DNA of 64,000 nt from Stenotrophomonas geniculata ATCC 19374 = JCM 13324 (lineage in GTDB: Bacteria; Pseudomonadota; Gammaproteobacteria; Xanthomonadales; Xanthomonadaceae), in contig NZ_LLXT01000105.1 in the NCBI RefSeq assembly GCF_001431625.1, forward strand, positions 31,733 through 95,732. Direction: 5' to 3'. Below are positions 48,877 to 59,988 of this stretch, one piece after another. Every line of letters starts with the position of its first letter. The first letter of the stretch is position 1. Both the position numbers and the translations under genes were made by a program. Below the pieces are notes generated by a model. That model was not told where the DNA came from. It did no database searches and saw only the letters and a program-made list of their open reading frames with translations.

Positions 48877-51800
48877 ATGCCTAAATTTTTCATCGAACAT
48901 CCAGTCTTCGCCTGGGTGGTTGCGATCCTGATCTCGCTCAGCGGCGTGATCGCGATCCTCAACCTGGGCGTGGAGTCCTATCCCAACATCGCCCCGCCGC
49001 AGGTCACCGTCTCGGCCACCTACCCGGGTGCCAGTGCCGACACCACGGAGAAGTCGGTCACCCAGGTGATCGAGCAGCAGCTGACCGGTATCGATCACCT
49101 GCTGTACTTCAGCTCCTCGTCCGCCTCCAACGGCCGTGCACAGATCACCCTGACCTTCGAGACCGGTACCGATCCGGACATCGCCCAGGTGCAGGTGCAG
49201 AACAAGGTCTCGCTGGCCACGCCACGCCTGCCCTCGGAAGTCACCCAGCAGGGCGTGGTGGTGGCCAAGGCCAACGCCGGCTTCCTGATGGTGGTGGCGC
49301 TGCAGTCCGATACCCCCGCCATCAACCGTGACGCCCTGAACGACATCGTCGGTTCGCGCGTGCTCGACCAGGTCTCGCGTATCCCCGGCGTCGGCAGCAC
49401 GCAGCAGTTCGGTTCCGAGTACGCCATGAACATCTGGCTGAACCCGGAAAAGATGCAGGGTTATGGCCTGTCGGCCAGCCAGGTGCTGGCGGCGGTGCGC
49501 GCGCAGAACGTGCAGTTCGCCGCCGGTGCGCTGGGTTCGGACCCGTCGCCGGAAGGCCAGCACTTCACCGCCACGGTCTCGGCCGAAGGCCGCTTCAGTT
49601 CGCCGCAGGAGTTCGAGAACATCATCCTGCGCGCCAATGCTGACGGTTCGCGCGTGCTGCTGAAGGACATCGCCCGCGTTGCCTTCGGTGCCAACAACTA
49701 CGGCTTCGACACCCAGTACAACGGCAAGCCGACCGGCGCCTTCGCCATCCAGCTGCTGCCGGGCGCCAATGCCCTGAACGTGGCCGATGCGGTGCGCGCC
49801 AAGATGGACGAACTGCAGCCCAGCTTCCCGGCCGGCGTCACCTGGTTCTCGCCGTACGACAGCACCACCTTCGTCAAGATCTCGATCCAGGAAGTGGTCA
49901 AGACGCTGTTCGAGGCGGTGTTCCTGGTGTTCCTGGTGATGCTGATCTTCCTGCAGAACTTCCGCGCCACCCTGATCCCGACCCTGGTCATCCCGGTGGC
50001 CCTGCTCGGTACCTTCCTGGGCATGTGGATGATCGGCTTCACGATCAACCAGCTGACCCTGTTCGCGATGGTGCTGGCGATCGGCATCGTGGTCGATGAC
50101 GCGATCGTGGTGATCGAGAACGTCGAACGCATCATGACCGAGGAAGGCCTGGCGCCGAAGCCGGCCACGCAGAAGGCGATGACCCAGATCACCGGCGCGG
50201 TGGTGGCGATCACCGTCGTGCTGGCTGCGGTGTTCATCCCGTCCGCCCTGCAGGGCGGCGCCGCCGGTGAGATCTACAAGCAGTTCGCCCTGACCATCGC
50301 CATCTCGATGGCGTTCTCGGCGTTCCTGGCCCTGGGCTTCACCCCGGCGCTGTGCGCGACTTTCCTCAAGCCGACGCACAACGACAACCCGAACATCATC
50401 TACCGCACCTTCAACAAGTACTACGACAAGATCAGCCACACCTACGTGGGCCACATCACCTCGGCGGTGCGGCATGCGCCGCGCTGGATGATCCTGTTCG
50501 TGGTGCTGACCGCTCTGTGCGGTTTCCTGTTCACCCGCATGCCGGGCAGCTTCCTGCCGGAAGAGGACCAGGGCTATGCGCTGGCGATCGTGCAGCTGCC
50601 GCCGGGCTCGACCAAGGGCCAGACCAACGAAGTGTTCGCGCAGATGCGTGGCATCCTGGAAAAGCAGGATGGCTATGAAGGCATGCTGCAGGTGGCCGGT
50701 TTCAGCTTCGTCGGTTCCGGCGAGAACGTGGGCATGGGCTTCATCCGCCTGAAGCCGTGGGAGGAACGCAAGTTCACCGCGCCGGAGTTCATCCAGAACA
50801 TGAACGGCGCGTTCTATGGCATCAAGGAAGCGCAGATCTTCGTGGTCAACCTGCCCACCGTGCAGGGCCTTGGCCAGTTCGGTGGCTTCGACATGTGGCT
50901 GCAGGACCGTAGCGGTGCCGGTTACGAGCAGCTGACCCAGGCCCGCAACATCCTGCTCGGCCAGGCCGCGCAGAAACCGGACCACCTGGTCGGTGTGCGC
51001 CCGAACGGCCTGGAAAACGCGCCGCAGCTGCAGCTGCACGTGGATCGCGTGCAGGCGCAGTCGATGGGCATGTCGGTGTCGGACGTGTACAGCACCATCC
51101 AGCTGATGCTGGCCCCGGTGTACGTCAATGACTTCTTCTATGAAGGCCGCATCAAGCGCGTGACCATGCAGGCCGATGGCCCGTACCGCACCGGCCAGGA
51201 GTCGCTGAAGAGCTTCTACAGCCCGTCCAGCCTCACCACCAATGCCGACGGTACCAACGCGATGATCCCGCTCAACACGGTGGTCAAGTCCGAATGGGTG
51301 TCGGCACCGCCGTCGCTGAGCCGCTACAACGGCTACTCGGCGATCAACATCGTCGGTTCGCAGGCACCGGGCACCAGCTCGGGTGAGGCGATGCAGACCA
51401 TGGAGGCGATCGTCAACGACGACCTGCCGGCCGGTTTCGGCTACGACTGGTCCGGCATGTCCTACCAGGAAATCCTGGCCGGCAACGCGGCGACGCTGCT
51501 GCTGGTGCTGTCGATCGTAGTGGTGTTCCTGTGCCTGGCCGCGTTGTATGAAAGCTGGTCGATCCCGGTGGCGGTGCTGCTGGTAGTGCCGCTGGGCGTG
51601 CTCGGCGCCCTCGGCCTGTCCATGCTGCGTGGCCTGCCGAACGACCTGTTCTTCAAGATCGGCCTGATCACCGTGATCGGCCTGGCGGCGAAGAACGCGA
51701 TCCTGATCGTCGAGTTCGCGGTGGAGCAGCGCGCAGCTGGCAAGACCCTGCGTGATGCCACCATCGAGGCGGCACGCCTGCGTTTCCGACCGATCCTGAT

Positions 51801-52050
51801 GACCTCGTTCGCGTTCATCATGGGCGTGATCCCGATGGCGATCTCCACCGGCGCCGGCGCCAACTCCCGCCACGCCATTGGTACCGGCGTGATCGGCGGC
51901 ATGCTGTTCGCCACCCTGCTCGGCCTGTTGATGATCCCGGTGTTCTTCGTGGTCGTGCGCCGCATGCTGGGCGACAAGCTGGATGAACCGTCCAAGGAGT
52001 TCATGGAACGCCAGCGTGATGCGGATGCTGCACACCGCCCGGATCGTTGA
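48877..52050 (+). CDS. RND multidrug efflux transporter (HAE1 family)
   Basis: A 1057-residue inner-membrane proton/drug antiporter. The proton-relay residues fall at AcrB positions: Asp407 and Asp408 in GIVVDDAIVVIE and Lys939 in AAKNAILIVEF. Twelve transmembrane helices and two large periplasmic loops are evident. It works as a trimer with the adaptor encoded 15 bases upstream. No outer-membrane factor gene follows, and a strong terminator ends the operon, so it must borrow a TolC-like channel. Resembles the SmeGH/SmeYZ-type pumps of S. maltophilia; exact name not assigned. Confidence 0.95.
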   Translation: MPKFFIEHPVFAWVVAILISLSGVIAILNLGVESYPNIAPPQVTVSATYPGASADTTEKSVTQVIEQQLTGIDHLLYFSSSSASNGRAQITLTFETGTDPDIAQVQVQNKVSLATPRLPSEVTQQGVVVAKANAGFLMVVALQSDTPAINRDALNDIVGSRVLDQVSRIPGVGSTQQFGSEYAMNIWLNPEKMQGYGLSASQVLAAVRAQNVQFAAGALGSDPSPEGQHFTATVSAEGRFSSPQEFENIILRANADGSRVLLKDIARVAFGANNYGFDTQYNGKPTGAFAIQLLPGANALNVADAVRAKMDELQPSFPAGVTWFSPYDSTTFVKISIQEVVKTLFEAVFLVFLVMLIFLQNFRATLIPTLVIPVALLGTFLGMWMIGFTINQLTLFAMVLAIGIVVDDAIVVIENVERIMTEEGLAPKPATQKAMTQITGAVVAITVVLAAVFIPSALQGGAAGEIYKQFALTIAISMAFSAFLALGFTPALCATFLKPTHNDNPNIIYRTFNKYYDKISHTYVGHITSAVRHAPRWMILFVVLTALCGFLFTRMPGSFLPEEDQGYALAIVQLPPGSTKGQTNEVFAQMRGILEKQDGYEGMLQVAGFSFVGSGENVGMGFIRLKPWEERKFTAPEFIQNMNGAFYGIKEAQIFVVNLPTVQGLGQFGGFDMWLQDRSGAGYEQLTQARNILLGQAAQKPDHLVGVRPNGLENAPQLQLHVDRVQAQSMGMSVSDVYSTIQLMLAPVYVNDFFYEGRIKRVTMQADGPYRTGQESLKSFYSPSSLTTNADGTNAMIPLNTVVKSEWVSAPPSLSRYNGYSAINIVGSQAPGTSSGEAMQTMEAIVNDDLPAGFGYDWSGMSYQEILAGNAATLLLVLSIVVVFLCLAALYESWSIPVAVLLVVPLGVLGALGLSMLRGLPNDLFFKIGLITVIGLAAKNAILIVEFAVEQRAAGKTLRDATIEAARLRFRPILMTSFAFIMGVIPMAISTGAGANSRHAIGTGVIGGMLFATLLGLLMIPVFFVVVRRMLGDKLDEPSKEFMERQRDADAAHRPDR

Positions 52051-52072
52051 TCCGGTGGTGAGCTGAAACGAG

Positions 52073-52103
52073 AAAGGCCCCGGAGCGATCCGGGGCCTTT
52101 TTT
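52073..52103 (+). terminator. Rho-independent terminator of the efflux operon
   Basis: A 12-bp stem (AAAGGCCCCGGA / TCCGGGGCCTTT) with GCGA loop followed by TTTC lies 22 bases past the RND stop. Confidence 0.9.
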
Positions 52104-52120
52104 CTGCTTTTGAATGCATC

Positions 52121-52217
52121 CCAACCAAGGTTGGCATCTACCAGAGCAACGACATGCCCGACGGCTGGCAATCACCAGAGCTGCGGCATGCCCGGTAGCC
52201 GCCAACCTTGGTTGGCG
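52121..52217. repeat. SMAG-like palindromes between two convergent genes
   Basis: CCAACC-aa-GGTTGG with an inverted GTAG (52121-52141) and GTAG + GCCAACC-tt-GGTTGGC (52195-52216) face each other. Between them lie less regular, partly related hairpins. Confidence 0.65.
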
Positions 52218-52233
52218 CCGTTCGGGCCACGTC

Positions 52234-52521
52234 TCAGCGCAGCAGCGCAATCACCACGCACACCACCACGAGAGCCAGCGCAGGCCATTGCATCGGCAGG
52301 AAGAAGAAGTGATGGGGTGCGGCCTCGCCCTTCTGCCGGGGCACACGATTGAGCCACAGGCCCAGCAGTACGTTCACCGCTGCGCCGATGCCTGCACCCA
52401 GCAGCACCTGGGGCAGTGGAGTGTTGCCCTTGGAGCCTTCATGCGGGAAGAAGTACGCCAGCAGCAGGATGGCTGCGATCGGCGTCACCAGCGTCATGAA
52501 TCCCCAACCTCGATAGATCAT
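52234..52521 (-). CDS. Small membrane protein, unknown
   Basis: A 95-residue protein with three hydrophobic segments (MTLVTPIAAILLLAYF, VLLGAGIGAAVNVLLGLWL, and WPALALVVVCVVIALL at the C-terminus). A His-rich HHFFFLPM segment precedes the last helix. The start MIYRGWGF at 52521 is preferred over the in-frame GTG-type extension to 52599, which would run through palindromic repeat sequence. No known family recognised. Confidence 0.65.
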   Translation of the reverse strand: MIYRGWGFMTLVTPIAAILLLAYFFPHEGSKGNTPLPQVLLGAGIGAAVNVLLGLWLNRVPRQKGEAAPHHFFFLPMQWPALALVVVCVVIALLR

Positions 52522-52589
52522 CTTTGCAGACCGCGTAATAAACGACCTGTATTGGAACAGATCGGGTATCGCCCGGCCAGGAAGACCGT

Positions 52590-52616
52590 GTAGATCCACG
52601 CATGGCGTGGATCTAC
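52590..52616. repeat. Perfect SMAG palindrome
   Basis: GTAGATCCACGC-atg-GCGTGGATCTAC is perfectly symmetric over 27 bases, with a GTAG at both ends. It lies between the small membrane protein and the acyl-CoA dehydrogenase genes. Confidence 0.8.
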
Positions 52617-52617
52617 C

Positions 52618-52646
52618 GGCCGCGCCGCCGTTGCAGCGGCGCGGCC
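52618..52646 (-). terminator. Hairpin downstream of the acyl-CoA dehydrogenase gene
   Basis: GGCCGCGCCGC / GCGGCGCGGCC (11-bp stem, 7-base loop) lies just after the stop at 52655. No T run; likely a strong structural barrier. Confidence 0.55.
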
Positions 52647-52654
52647 CTTGCCAC

Positions 52655-53803
52655 TCAGCGCAGTCCGGTCTCGTTGCGGGCGATCACCAAGCGCTGGATT
52701 TCCGAGGTGCCTTCGTAGATCTCGGTGATCTTGGCATCACGGAAGTAGCGCTCCAGCGGCATTTCCTTCGAATAACCCATGCCGCCATGGATCTGCACCG
52801 CCTGGTGGGTGATCCACATCGCGGCTTCCGAAGCGGTCAGCTTGGCCACCGCGGCTTCGGTGCTGAAACGCTTGCCCTGGCCCTTCACCCATGCGGCGCG
52901 CAGGGTCAGCAGCAGCGCTGCGTCCAGCTTGCACTTCATGTCGGCGATCTTGGCCTGGGTCATCTGGAAGGTACCGATGGCCGCGCCGAACGCCTTGCGC
53001 TCCTTCACGTATTCCAGGGTCGCTTCATAGGCGGCACGGGCGATGCCGATGGCCTGCGAGGCGATGCCGATGCGACCAGCATCAAGCACGCTCATGGCGA
53101 TCTTGAAGCCCTCGCCTTCCTGGCCCAGCACGTCTTCGGCCTGCGCCACGTAATCGTTGAACTCGATCTCGCAGGTGGCCGAAGCACGGATGCCCAGCTT
53201 CGGCTCGGTCTTGCCGCGGCCGAAACCCGCCTTGTCGGTATCGATGATGAAGGCGGTGATACCACGCGCGCCCTTGTCCGGCTCGCTCATCGCGAACAGC
53301 ACGATGTACTTGGCCACCGGGCCGGAGGTGATCCAGCTCTTCTTGCCGTTGATCACGAAGGTGCCGTCGGCCTGCTTCACCGCGCGGCAGCGCATGGCGG
53401 TCGCGTCCGAACCCGACTGCGGCTCGGTCAGCGCGAATGCACCGATGGCCTCGCCTTCGGCGATCGCACGCACGTAGGTCTGCTTCTGCGCTTCGGTACC
53501 GTGAGTGAGGATGCCGTTGCAGAACAGCGAGTTGTTCACCGACATGATGGTCGAATGGGCTGCGTCGGCGGCGGCGACCTCCACCATCGCCAGCACGTAC
53601 GCGATCGGGTCCATGCCCGCGCCGCCGTATTCGGTCGGCACTTCGATGCCCATCAGGCCGTTCTCGCCGAGCAGGCGGATGTTGTCCAGCGGGAACTCGC
53701 CGGTACGGTCATGGTGCTCCGCGCTCGGAGCGATCTTCTCCTGCGCGATCCGCCGCGCCACGTCCTGCAACATCAACTGCTCTTCAGTAAAGCTGAAATC
53801 CAC
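52655..53803 (-). CDS. Acyl-CoA dehydrogenase (short-chain type)
   Basis: A 382-residue FAD enzyme that oxidises acyl-CoA to enoyl-CoA. The catalytic base is Glu364 in EIYEGTSEIQ, where short-chain/butyryl-CoA dehydrogenases carry it. The FAD/substrate segments FALTEPQSGSDA and WITSG are typical, and QIHGGMGYSKEMPLERYFRD precedes the base. The GTG start at 53803 has GGGAGGG 4 bases upstream. No ETF genes are adjacent. Fatty-acid or branched-chain amino acid breakdown is likely; chain length cannot be settled here. Confidence 0.92.
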   Translation of the reverse strand: MDFSFTEEQLMLQDVARRIAQEKIAPSAEHHDRTGEFPLDNIRLLGENGLMGIEVPTEYGGAGMDPIAYVLAMVEVAAADAAHSTIMSVNNSLFCNGILTHGTEAQKQTYVRAIAEGEAIGAFALTEPQSGSDATAMRCRAVKQADGTFVINGKKSWITSGPVAKYIVLFAMSEPDKGARGITAFIIDTDKAGFGRGKTEPKLGIRASATCEIEFNDYVAQAEDVLGQEGEGFKIAMSVLDAGRIGIASQAIGIARAAYEATLEYVKERKAFGAAIGTFQMTQAKIADMKCKLDAALLLTLRAAWVKGQGKRFSTEAAVAKLTASEAAMWITHQAVQIHGGMGYSKEMPLERYFRDAKITEIYEGTSEIQRLVIARNETGLR

Positions 53804-53925
53804 AACACCCTCCCGGGTACATGATGTTATGGGCCGCGCACGGCGTGCCCAGGTGCCCCGATTGTACCGGGGCCGGCGGCTTCCGTACGCCAGCGACTTG
53901 ACCGCGGCAGGTCTTCTCAGCGAAT

Positions 53926-53953
53926 ATATCTCTATATCGCGATAGGTAGATAT
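53926..53953. promoter_or_regulatory. Dyad operator upstream of the ArsR-methyltransferase gene
   Basis: A 28-base near-perfect dyad: ATATCT-N3-TATCGCGATA-N3-AGATAT, centred on CGCG. The right half ends 2 bases before the ATG at 53956. The two half-sites plus the central palindrome are what a homodimeric ArsR regulator would bind; being on top of the start, it suggests autoregulation. AT-rich sequence stands out against the surrounding GC-rich DNA. Confidence 0.6.
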
Positions 53954-53955
53954 TT

Positions 53956-54885
53956 ATGGATCTTGAAGACTGGTCGACCCGCCTGAAGGTGTTCGCCGAT
54001 GCGACCCGCGTGCGCCTGCTGGCGCTGCTGGAGCAGGAGGAACTGACCGTGGCCGAACTGTCGGCGATCACCCGGCTGGCACAGCCGCGGGTGTCCACCC
54101 ATCTGGCGCGCCTGAAGGAAGCCGGCCTGGTTCGCGACCGCCGTGCCGGCGTGTCGGCCTATTACCGCTTCGACGAGGCCCAGCTGGACCCGGCGCAGCG
54201 TGCATTGTGGCATGCCTTGAGCAATGGAAGCGACGACCCGCTGCTTCGCCAGGACGCCGAACGCGTCGCCGCCGTGCTGGCCCACCGCGCCTCCGACCAG
54301 AACTGGGCCGACAGCGTGGCCGGCGACATGGAGCGCCACTATTCTCCAGGCCGGACCTGGGAGGCCCTTGCGCGCACCGCGCTGCCACTGCTGGAAACCG
54401 GCGACGTGCTGGACATTGCCTCCGGTGATGGCGTGCTGGCCGAACTCGTCGCCCCGCATGCCAAGCGCTACATCTGTATCGACACCAGCGCACGCGTGGT
54501 CGCCGCCGCCAGCGAGCGCCTGCGCCGCCTGCCCAATGTGGAAGTGCGCGAGGGCGACATGCATGCCCTGCCGTTCAAGGACGGCAGCTTCGACCTGGTG
54601 GTGCTGATGCATGCGCTGACCTACGCCAGCAAACCGGCGCAGGCGGTGACCGAAGCCGCACGCGTGCTGCGCCCCGGTGGCCGCCTGCTGCTGTGCAGCC
54701 TCGCCCGCCACGAGCACAAGGCAGCAGTGGAGGCTTACGGCCACGTCAACCTCGGTTTCAGTGACAAGGAACTGCGCAGGTTCGTCGACAAGGCCGGCCT
54801 GCAGGTGTCCAGCCTGGAGACGGTTACCCGCGAAAAGCGTCCGCCGCACTTTGAAGTGATTTCACTGATCGCCAACAAGCCCTGA
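53956..54885 (+). CDS. ArsR-type regulator fused to a SAM-dependent methyltransferase domain
   Basis: A 309-residue two-domain protein. Residues about 1-90 are an ArsR winged HTH (TVAELSAITRLAQPRVSTHLARLKEAGLV), without the metal-binding CxC motif of arsenic sensors. Residues about 130-300 form a class I methyltransferase with motif I VLDIASGDGVLAE, a motif-II-like FDLVVLMHALTY and RVLRPGGRLLL. It lies 12 bases before metH, so the methyltransferase-like domain may sense SAM or SAH and control methionine synthesis. SahR-type ArsR regulators of SAM metabolism are known in other proteobacteria; identity with them is inference. Little Shine-Dalgarno (AGGT) because the operator occupies the site. 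Confidence 0.88.
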   Translation: MDLEDWSTRLKVFADATRVRLLALLEQEELTVAELSAITRLAQPRVSTHLARLKEAGLVRDRRAGVSAYYRFDEAQLDPAQRALWHALSNGSDDPLLRQDAERVAAVLAHRASDQNWADSVAGDMERHYSPGRTWEALARTALPLLETGDVLDIASGDGVLAELVAPHAKRYICIDTSARVVAAASERLRRLPNVEVREGDMHALPFKDGSFDLVVLMHALTYASKPAQAVTEAARVLRPGGRLLLCSLARHEHKAAVEAYGHVNLGFSDKELRRFVDKAGLQVSSLETVTREKRPPHFEVISLIANKP

Positions 54886-54897
54886 GCCGAGACCGCC

Positions 54898-55988
54898 ATG
54901 CCTGCCCTGCCCTGGTTGCATCCTGATCGTGCCAACGCCCTGCTCGACGCCCTGCGCGAGCGGATCCTGATCATCGACGGCGCGATGGGTACGATGATCC
55001 AGCGCCATGGCCTGCAGGAAGACGATTACCGTGGCGAGCGCTTCGCCGATGGCTACGACCATCTGCATGGCCCCGGCTGCGATCACGCAACACCGGAAGG
55101 CCATGACCTGAAGGGCAACAACGATCTGCTGCTGCTGACCCGGCCGCAGATCGTCGCCGACATCCACACCGCCTACCTGGAAGCGGGCGCGGATCTGGTC
55201 GAGACCAACACCTTCAACGCCACGTCGGTCAGCCAGGCCGACTACCACCTCGAACACCTGGTGTACGAATTGAACAAGGCCGGTGCCGCAGTTGCGCGAA
55301 CCTGCTGTGATGCAGTGGCTGCGACCACGCCGGGCAAGCCCCGCTTCGTGATCGGGGTGATCGGCCCCACCAGCCGCACCGCCTCGATCAGTCCCGACGT
55401 CAATGATCCGGGCTTCCGCAACACCAGCTTCGACGAGTTGCGCGACACCTACCGCGAAGCGATCGAGGGCCTGATCGACGGCGGTGCCGACACCCTCATG
55501 GTCGAGACCATCTTCGACACGCTCAACGCCAAGGCGGCGCTGTATGCGCTGGAAGAGGCTTTTGATGCGCGTGGCGCGCGCTTGCCGGTGATGATCTCCG
55601 GCACCATCACCGACGCATCCGGACGCACCCTGTCCGGGCAGACAGCGGAAGCCTTCCATGCCTCGCTGGCGCATGCACGACCGCTGTCGATCGGACTGAA
55701 CTGCGCGCTGGGTGCCGATGCCATGCGCCCGCACGTGGAAACCCTTGCACAGGTCGCCGGCTGTTATGTCAGCGCACACCCCAATGCCGGCCTGCCCAAT
55801 GCCTTCGGCGAGTACGACGAAACGCCGGAGGACATGGCCAGTACCCTGCGAGGCTTCGCCGAAGATGGCCTGCTGAACCTGGTCGGCGGCTGCCGCGGTT
55901 CCACCCCGGACCATATCCGTGCAATTGCCGAGGCCGTGGCCGGGCTGCCGCCGCGCGCCCTGCCCGGTTCCCAGGAGCAGCAGGCCGC

Positions 55989-55992
<4 letters not shown>
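54898..55992 (+). CDS. metH: Methionine synthase, homocysteine-binding half (split MetH)
   Basis: A 364-residue homocysteine S-methyltransferase domain, equal to the first ~350 residues of E. coli MetH. Barrel motifs are intact ([19 protein letters not shown]). Of the three zinc cysteines expected, Cys269 (LNCALG) and Cys332 are present, but the following residue is Arg333 (GGCRGSTP) where the family has Cys (GGCCGTTP in E. coli). The single codon is CGC instead of TGC. This should weaken or abolish zinc-dependent activation of homocysteine unless another residue substitutes. The stop overlaps the next start by 4 bases (ATGA). Confidence 0.93.
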
Positions 55993-58673
<2,681 letters not shown>

Positions 58674-58677
58674 GGCG

Positions 58678-58735
58678 GTAGCGCCGGGCCATGCCCGGCG
58701 TCATCTCCCGTCCGCCGGGCATGGCCCGGCGCTAC
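58678..58735. repeat. Head-to-head SMAG pair
   Basis: A canonical SMAG unit (GTAG + GCCGGGC-CAT-GCCCGGC) and its mirror image, ending in CTAC, are separated by 12 bases between metH and the MFS gene. The whole element can fold as one long hairpin; it ends 5 bases before the MFS start and might act as a transcript-stabilising or attenuating structure. Confidence 0.82.
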
Positions 58736-58740
58736 CGTGC

Positions 58741-59940
58741 ATGATTCCCGCGATGACTGTCCCCGTTGCCCGCCTCTCCAGCTTCTACCTGTTCTACTAC
58801 GCAGCGCTCGGTGCGTTCACTCCGTACTGGAGCCTGTTCCTCACTGCGCGCGGCATGAGCGTGACCGCGATCAGCGTGATGATGGGCCTGTGGTATGCAA
58901 CGCGTGTGGTTGCGCCCAGCACCTGGACCTCGCTGGCGGCGGCCTCGCCACGGCCGATCCGCCTGCTGCGTATCGGCTGCCTGCTGACCCTGATCAGCTT
59001 CGCCGCGTTCCTGCTTCCTCTGCCGCAGCCGTGGATGTATCCGGCAATGGTGGTGTTCTGCTTCTTCTACAACGCGGTAATGCCACAGTTCGAGTCGATC
59101 ACCCTCACCCATCTCGGCAGCGACAGCCATCGCTACGGCCTGATCCGGGTCTGGGGCTCACTGGGCTTCATCGCCATCGTGACCCTGTTCGGCTGGCTGA
59201 TCGAAGGTGACGGCACCTCCAGCCGCGCCGGGCTGCTGCCGTGGATGATGCTGCCGCTGTTCGTCCTGCTGGTCGCTTCCGCCTTCAGCAATCACTACGC
59301 GCGCGGCATCGGCCGGACCGAAGGCGACGCCAGCGGCTTCTGGCAGATCGTGCGCCGCCCTCCGGTACTCGCGTTCTTCCTCGCTGCCTTCATGGAGCAG
59401 CTTTCGTTCGGACCGTACTACACGTTCTTCTCGGTCTACATGGACCATCACGGCTACCGCACATCCACGCTCGGCCTGCTGTGGACCATCGGCGTGGTGT
59501 TCGAGGTCGGCGTGTTCTTCACCATCGGCCGTTTCTTCCGTCGCTACGACGCCAGCTGGATGCTGCTGATCGCGCTGGTCAGTTCCTGCCTGCGCTGGGC
59601 GGTCACCGCGCTGTTCCCGGAGAACCTGCCGGTGATGCTGCTGGCCCAGACCGCGCATGCGCTCGGCTTTGCTGCTTTCTTCGCCGCAGCCATGCAGATG
59701 CTGGCGACCTATTTCCCGGGCCGCCTCAACGGCCATGGCCAGGGCCTGCTGTACGGTTTCTCGTCCGGTGTCGGCGGCGTGCTGGGCGCGCTCATTGCCG
59801 GCCAGCTGTGGAAGATCGACGATGGCCGCACCGCATTCCTGGCGGGGAGCGGGTTTGCCATGGTCGGCGCATTGCTGTGCTTCTTCGCACTGAGCCTGCC
59901 GTTGATCCGTGCACGCCGCAGCATTGCGCGCGCCCGGTAA
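58741..59940 (+). CDS. MFS transporter, HcaT/nucleoside-carrier-like
   Basis: A 399-residue protein with about 12 transmembrane helices of the MFS_1-like group that includes HcaT (3-phenylpropionate) and related carriers. The N-terminus SSFYLFYYAALGAFTPYWSLFL and the mid-protein GLIRVWGSLGFI are characteristic. Substrate unknown. The start may be 58741 or the ATG at 58753; neither has a ribosome binding site because a SMAG element abuts. It is convergent with the DUF2058 gene. Confidence 0.82.
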   Translation: MIPAMTVPVARLSSFYLFYYAALGAFTPYWSLFLTARGMSVTAISVMMGLWYATRVVAPSTWTSLAAASPRPIRLLRIGCLLTLISFAAFLLPLPQPWMYPAMVVFCFFYNAVMPQFESITLTHLGSDSHRYGLIRVWGSLGFIAIVTLFGWLIEGDGTSSRAGLLPWMMLPLFVLLVASAFSNHYARGIGRTEGDASGFWQIVRRPPVLAFFLAAFMEQLSFGPYYTFFSVYMDHHGYRTSTLGLLWTIGVVFEVGVFFTIGRFFRRYDASWMLLIALVSSCLRWAVTALFPENLPVMLLAQTAHALGFAAFFAAAMQMLATYFPGRLNGHGQGLLYGFSSGVGGVLGALIAGQLWKIDDGRTAFLAGSGFAMVGALLCFFALSLPLIRARRSIARAR

Positions 59941-59941
59941 C

Positions 59942-59970
59942 GAAAACGCCGGGCAATGCCCGGCGTTTTC
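59942..59970. terminator. Bidirectional terminator
   Basis: GAAAACGCCGGGC-aat-GCCCGGCGTTTTC lies between convergent stops at 59940 and 59989, with A and T tracts built into the stem ends so it works both ways. Confidence 0.85.
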
Positions 59971-59988
59971 ATCGTGCAGCAAGTGTAG

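Noticed and set aside
47545..52137. A 1530-codon open frame on the minus strand across the efflux operon
   Set aside because: Same antisense effect: low-complexity His/Gln/Asp-rich translation, no start signal, and the plus-strand MFP and RND genes are certain.
53804..53955. SAH or cobalamin riboswitch upstream of the ArsR-metH operon
   Set aside because: The gap is short and mostly taken by the acyl-CoA dehydrogenase start region and the dyad operator; I see no B12 box or SAH-type pseudoknot elements.
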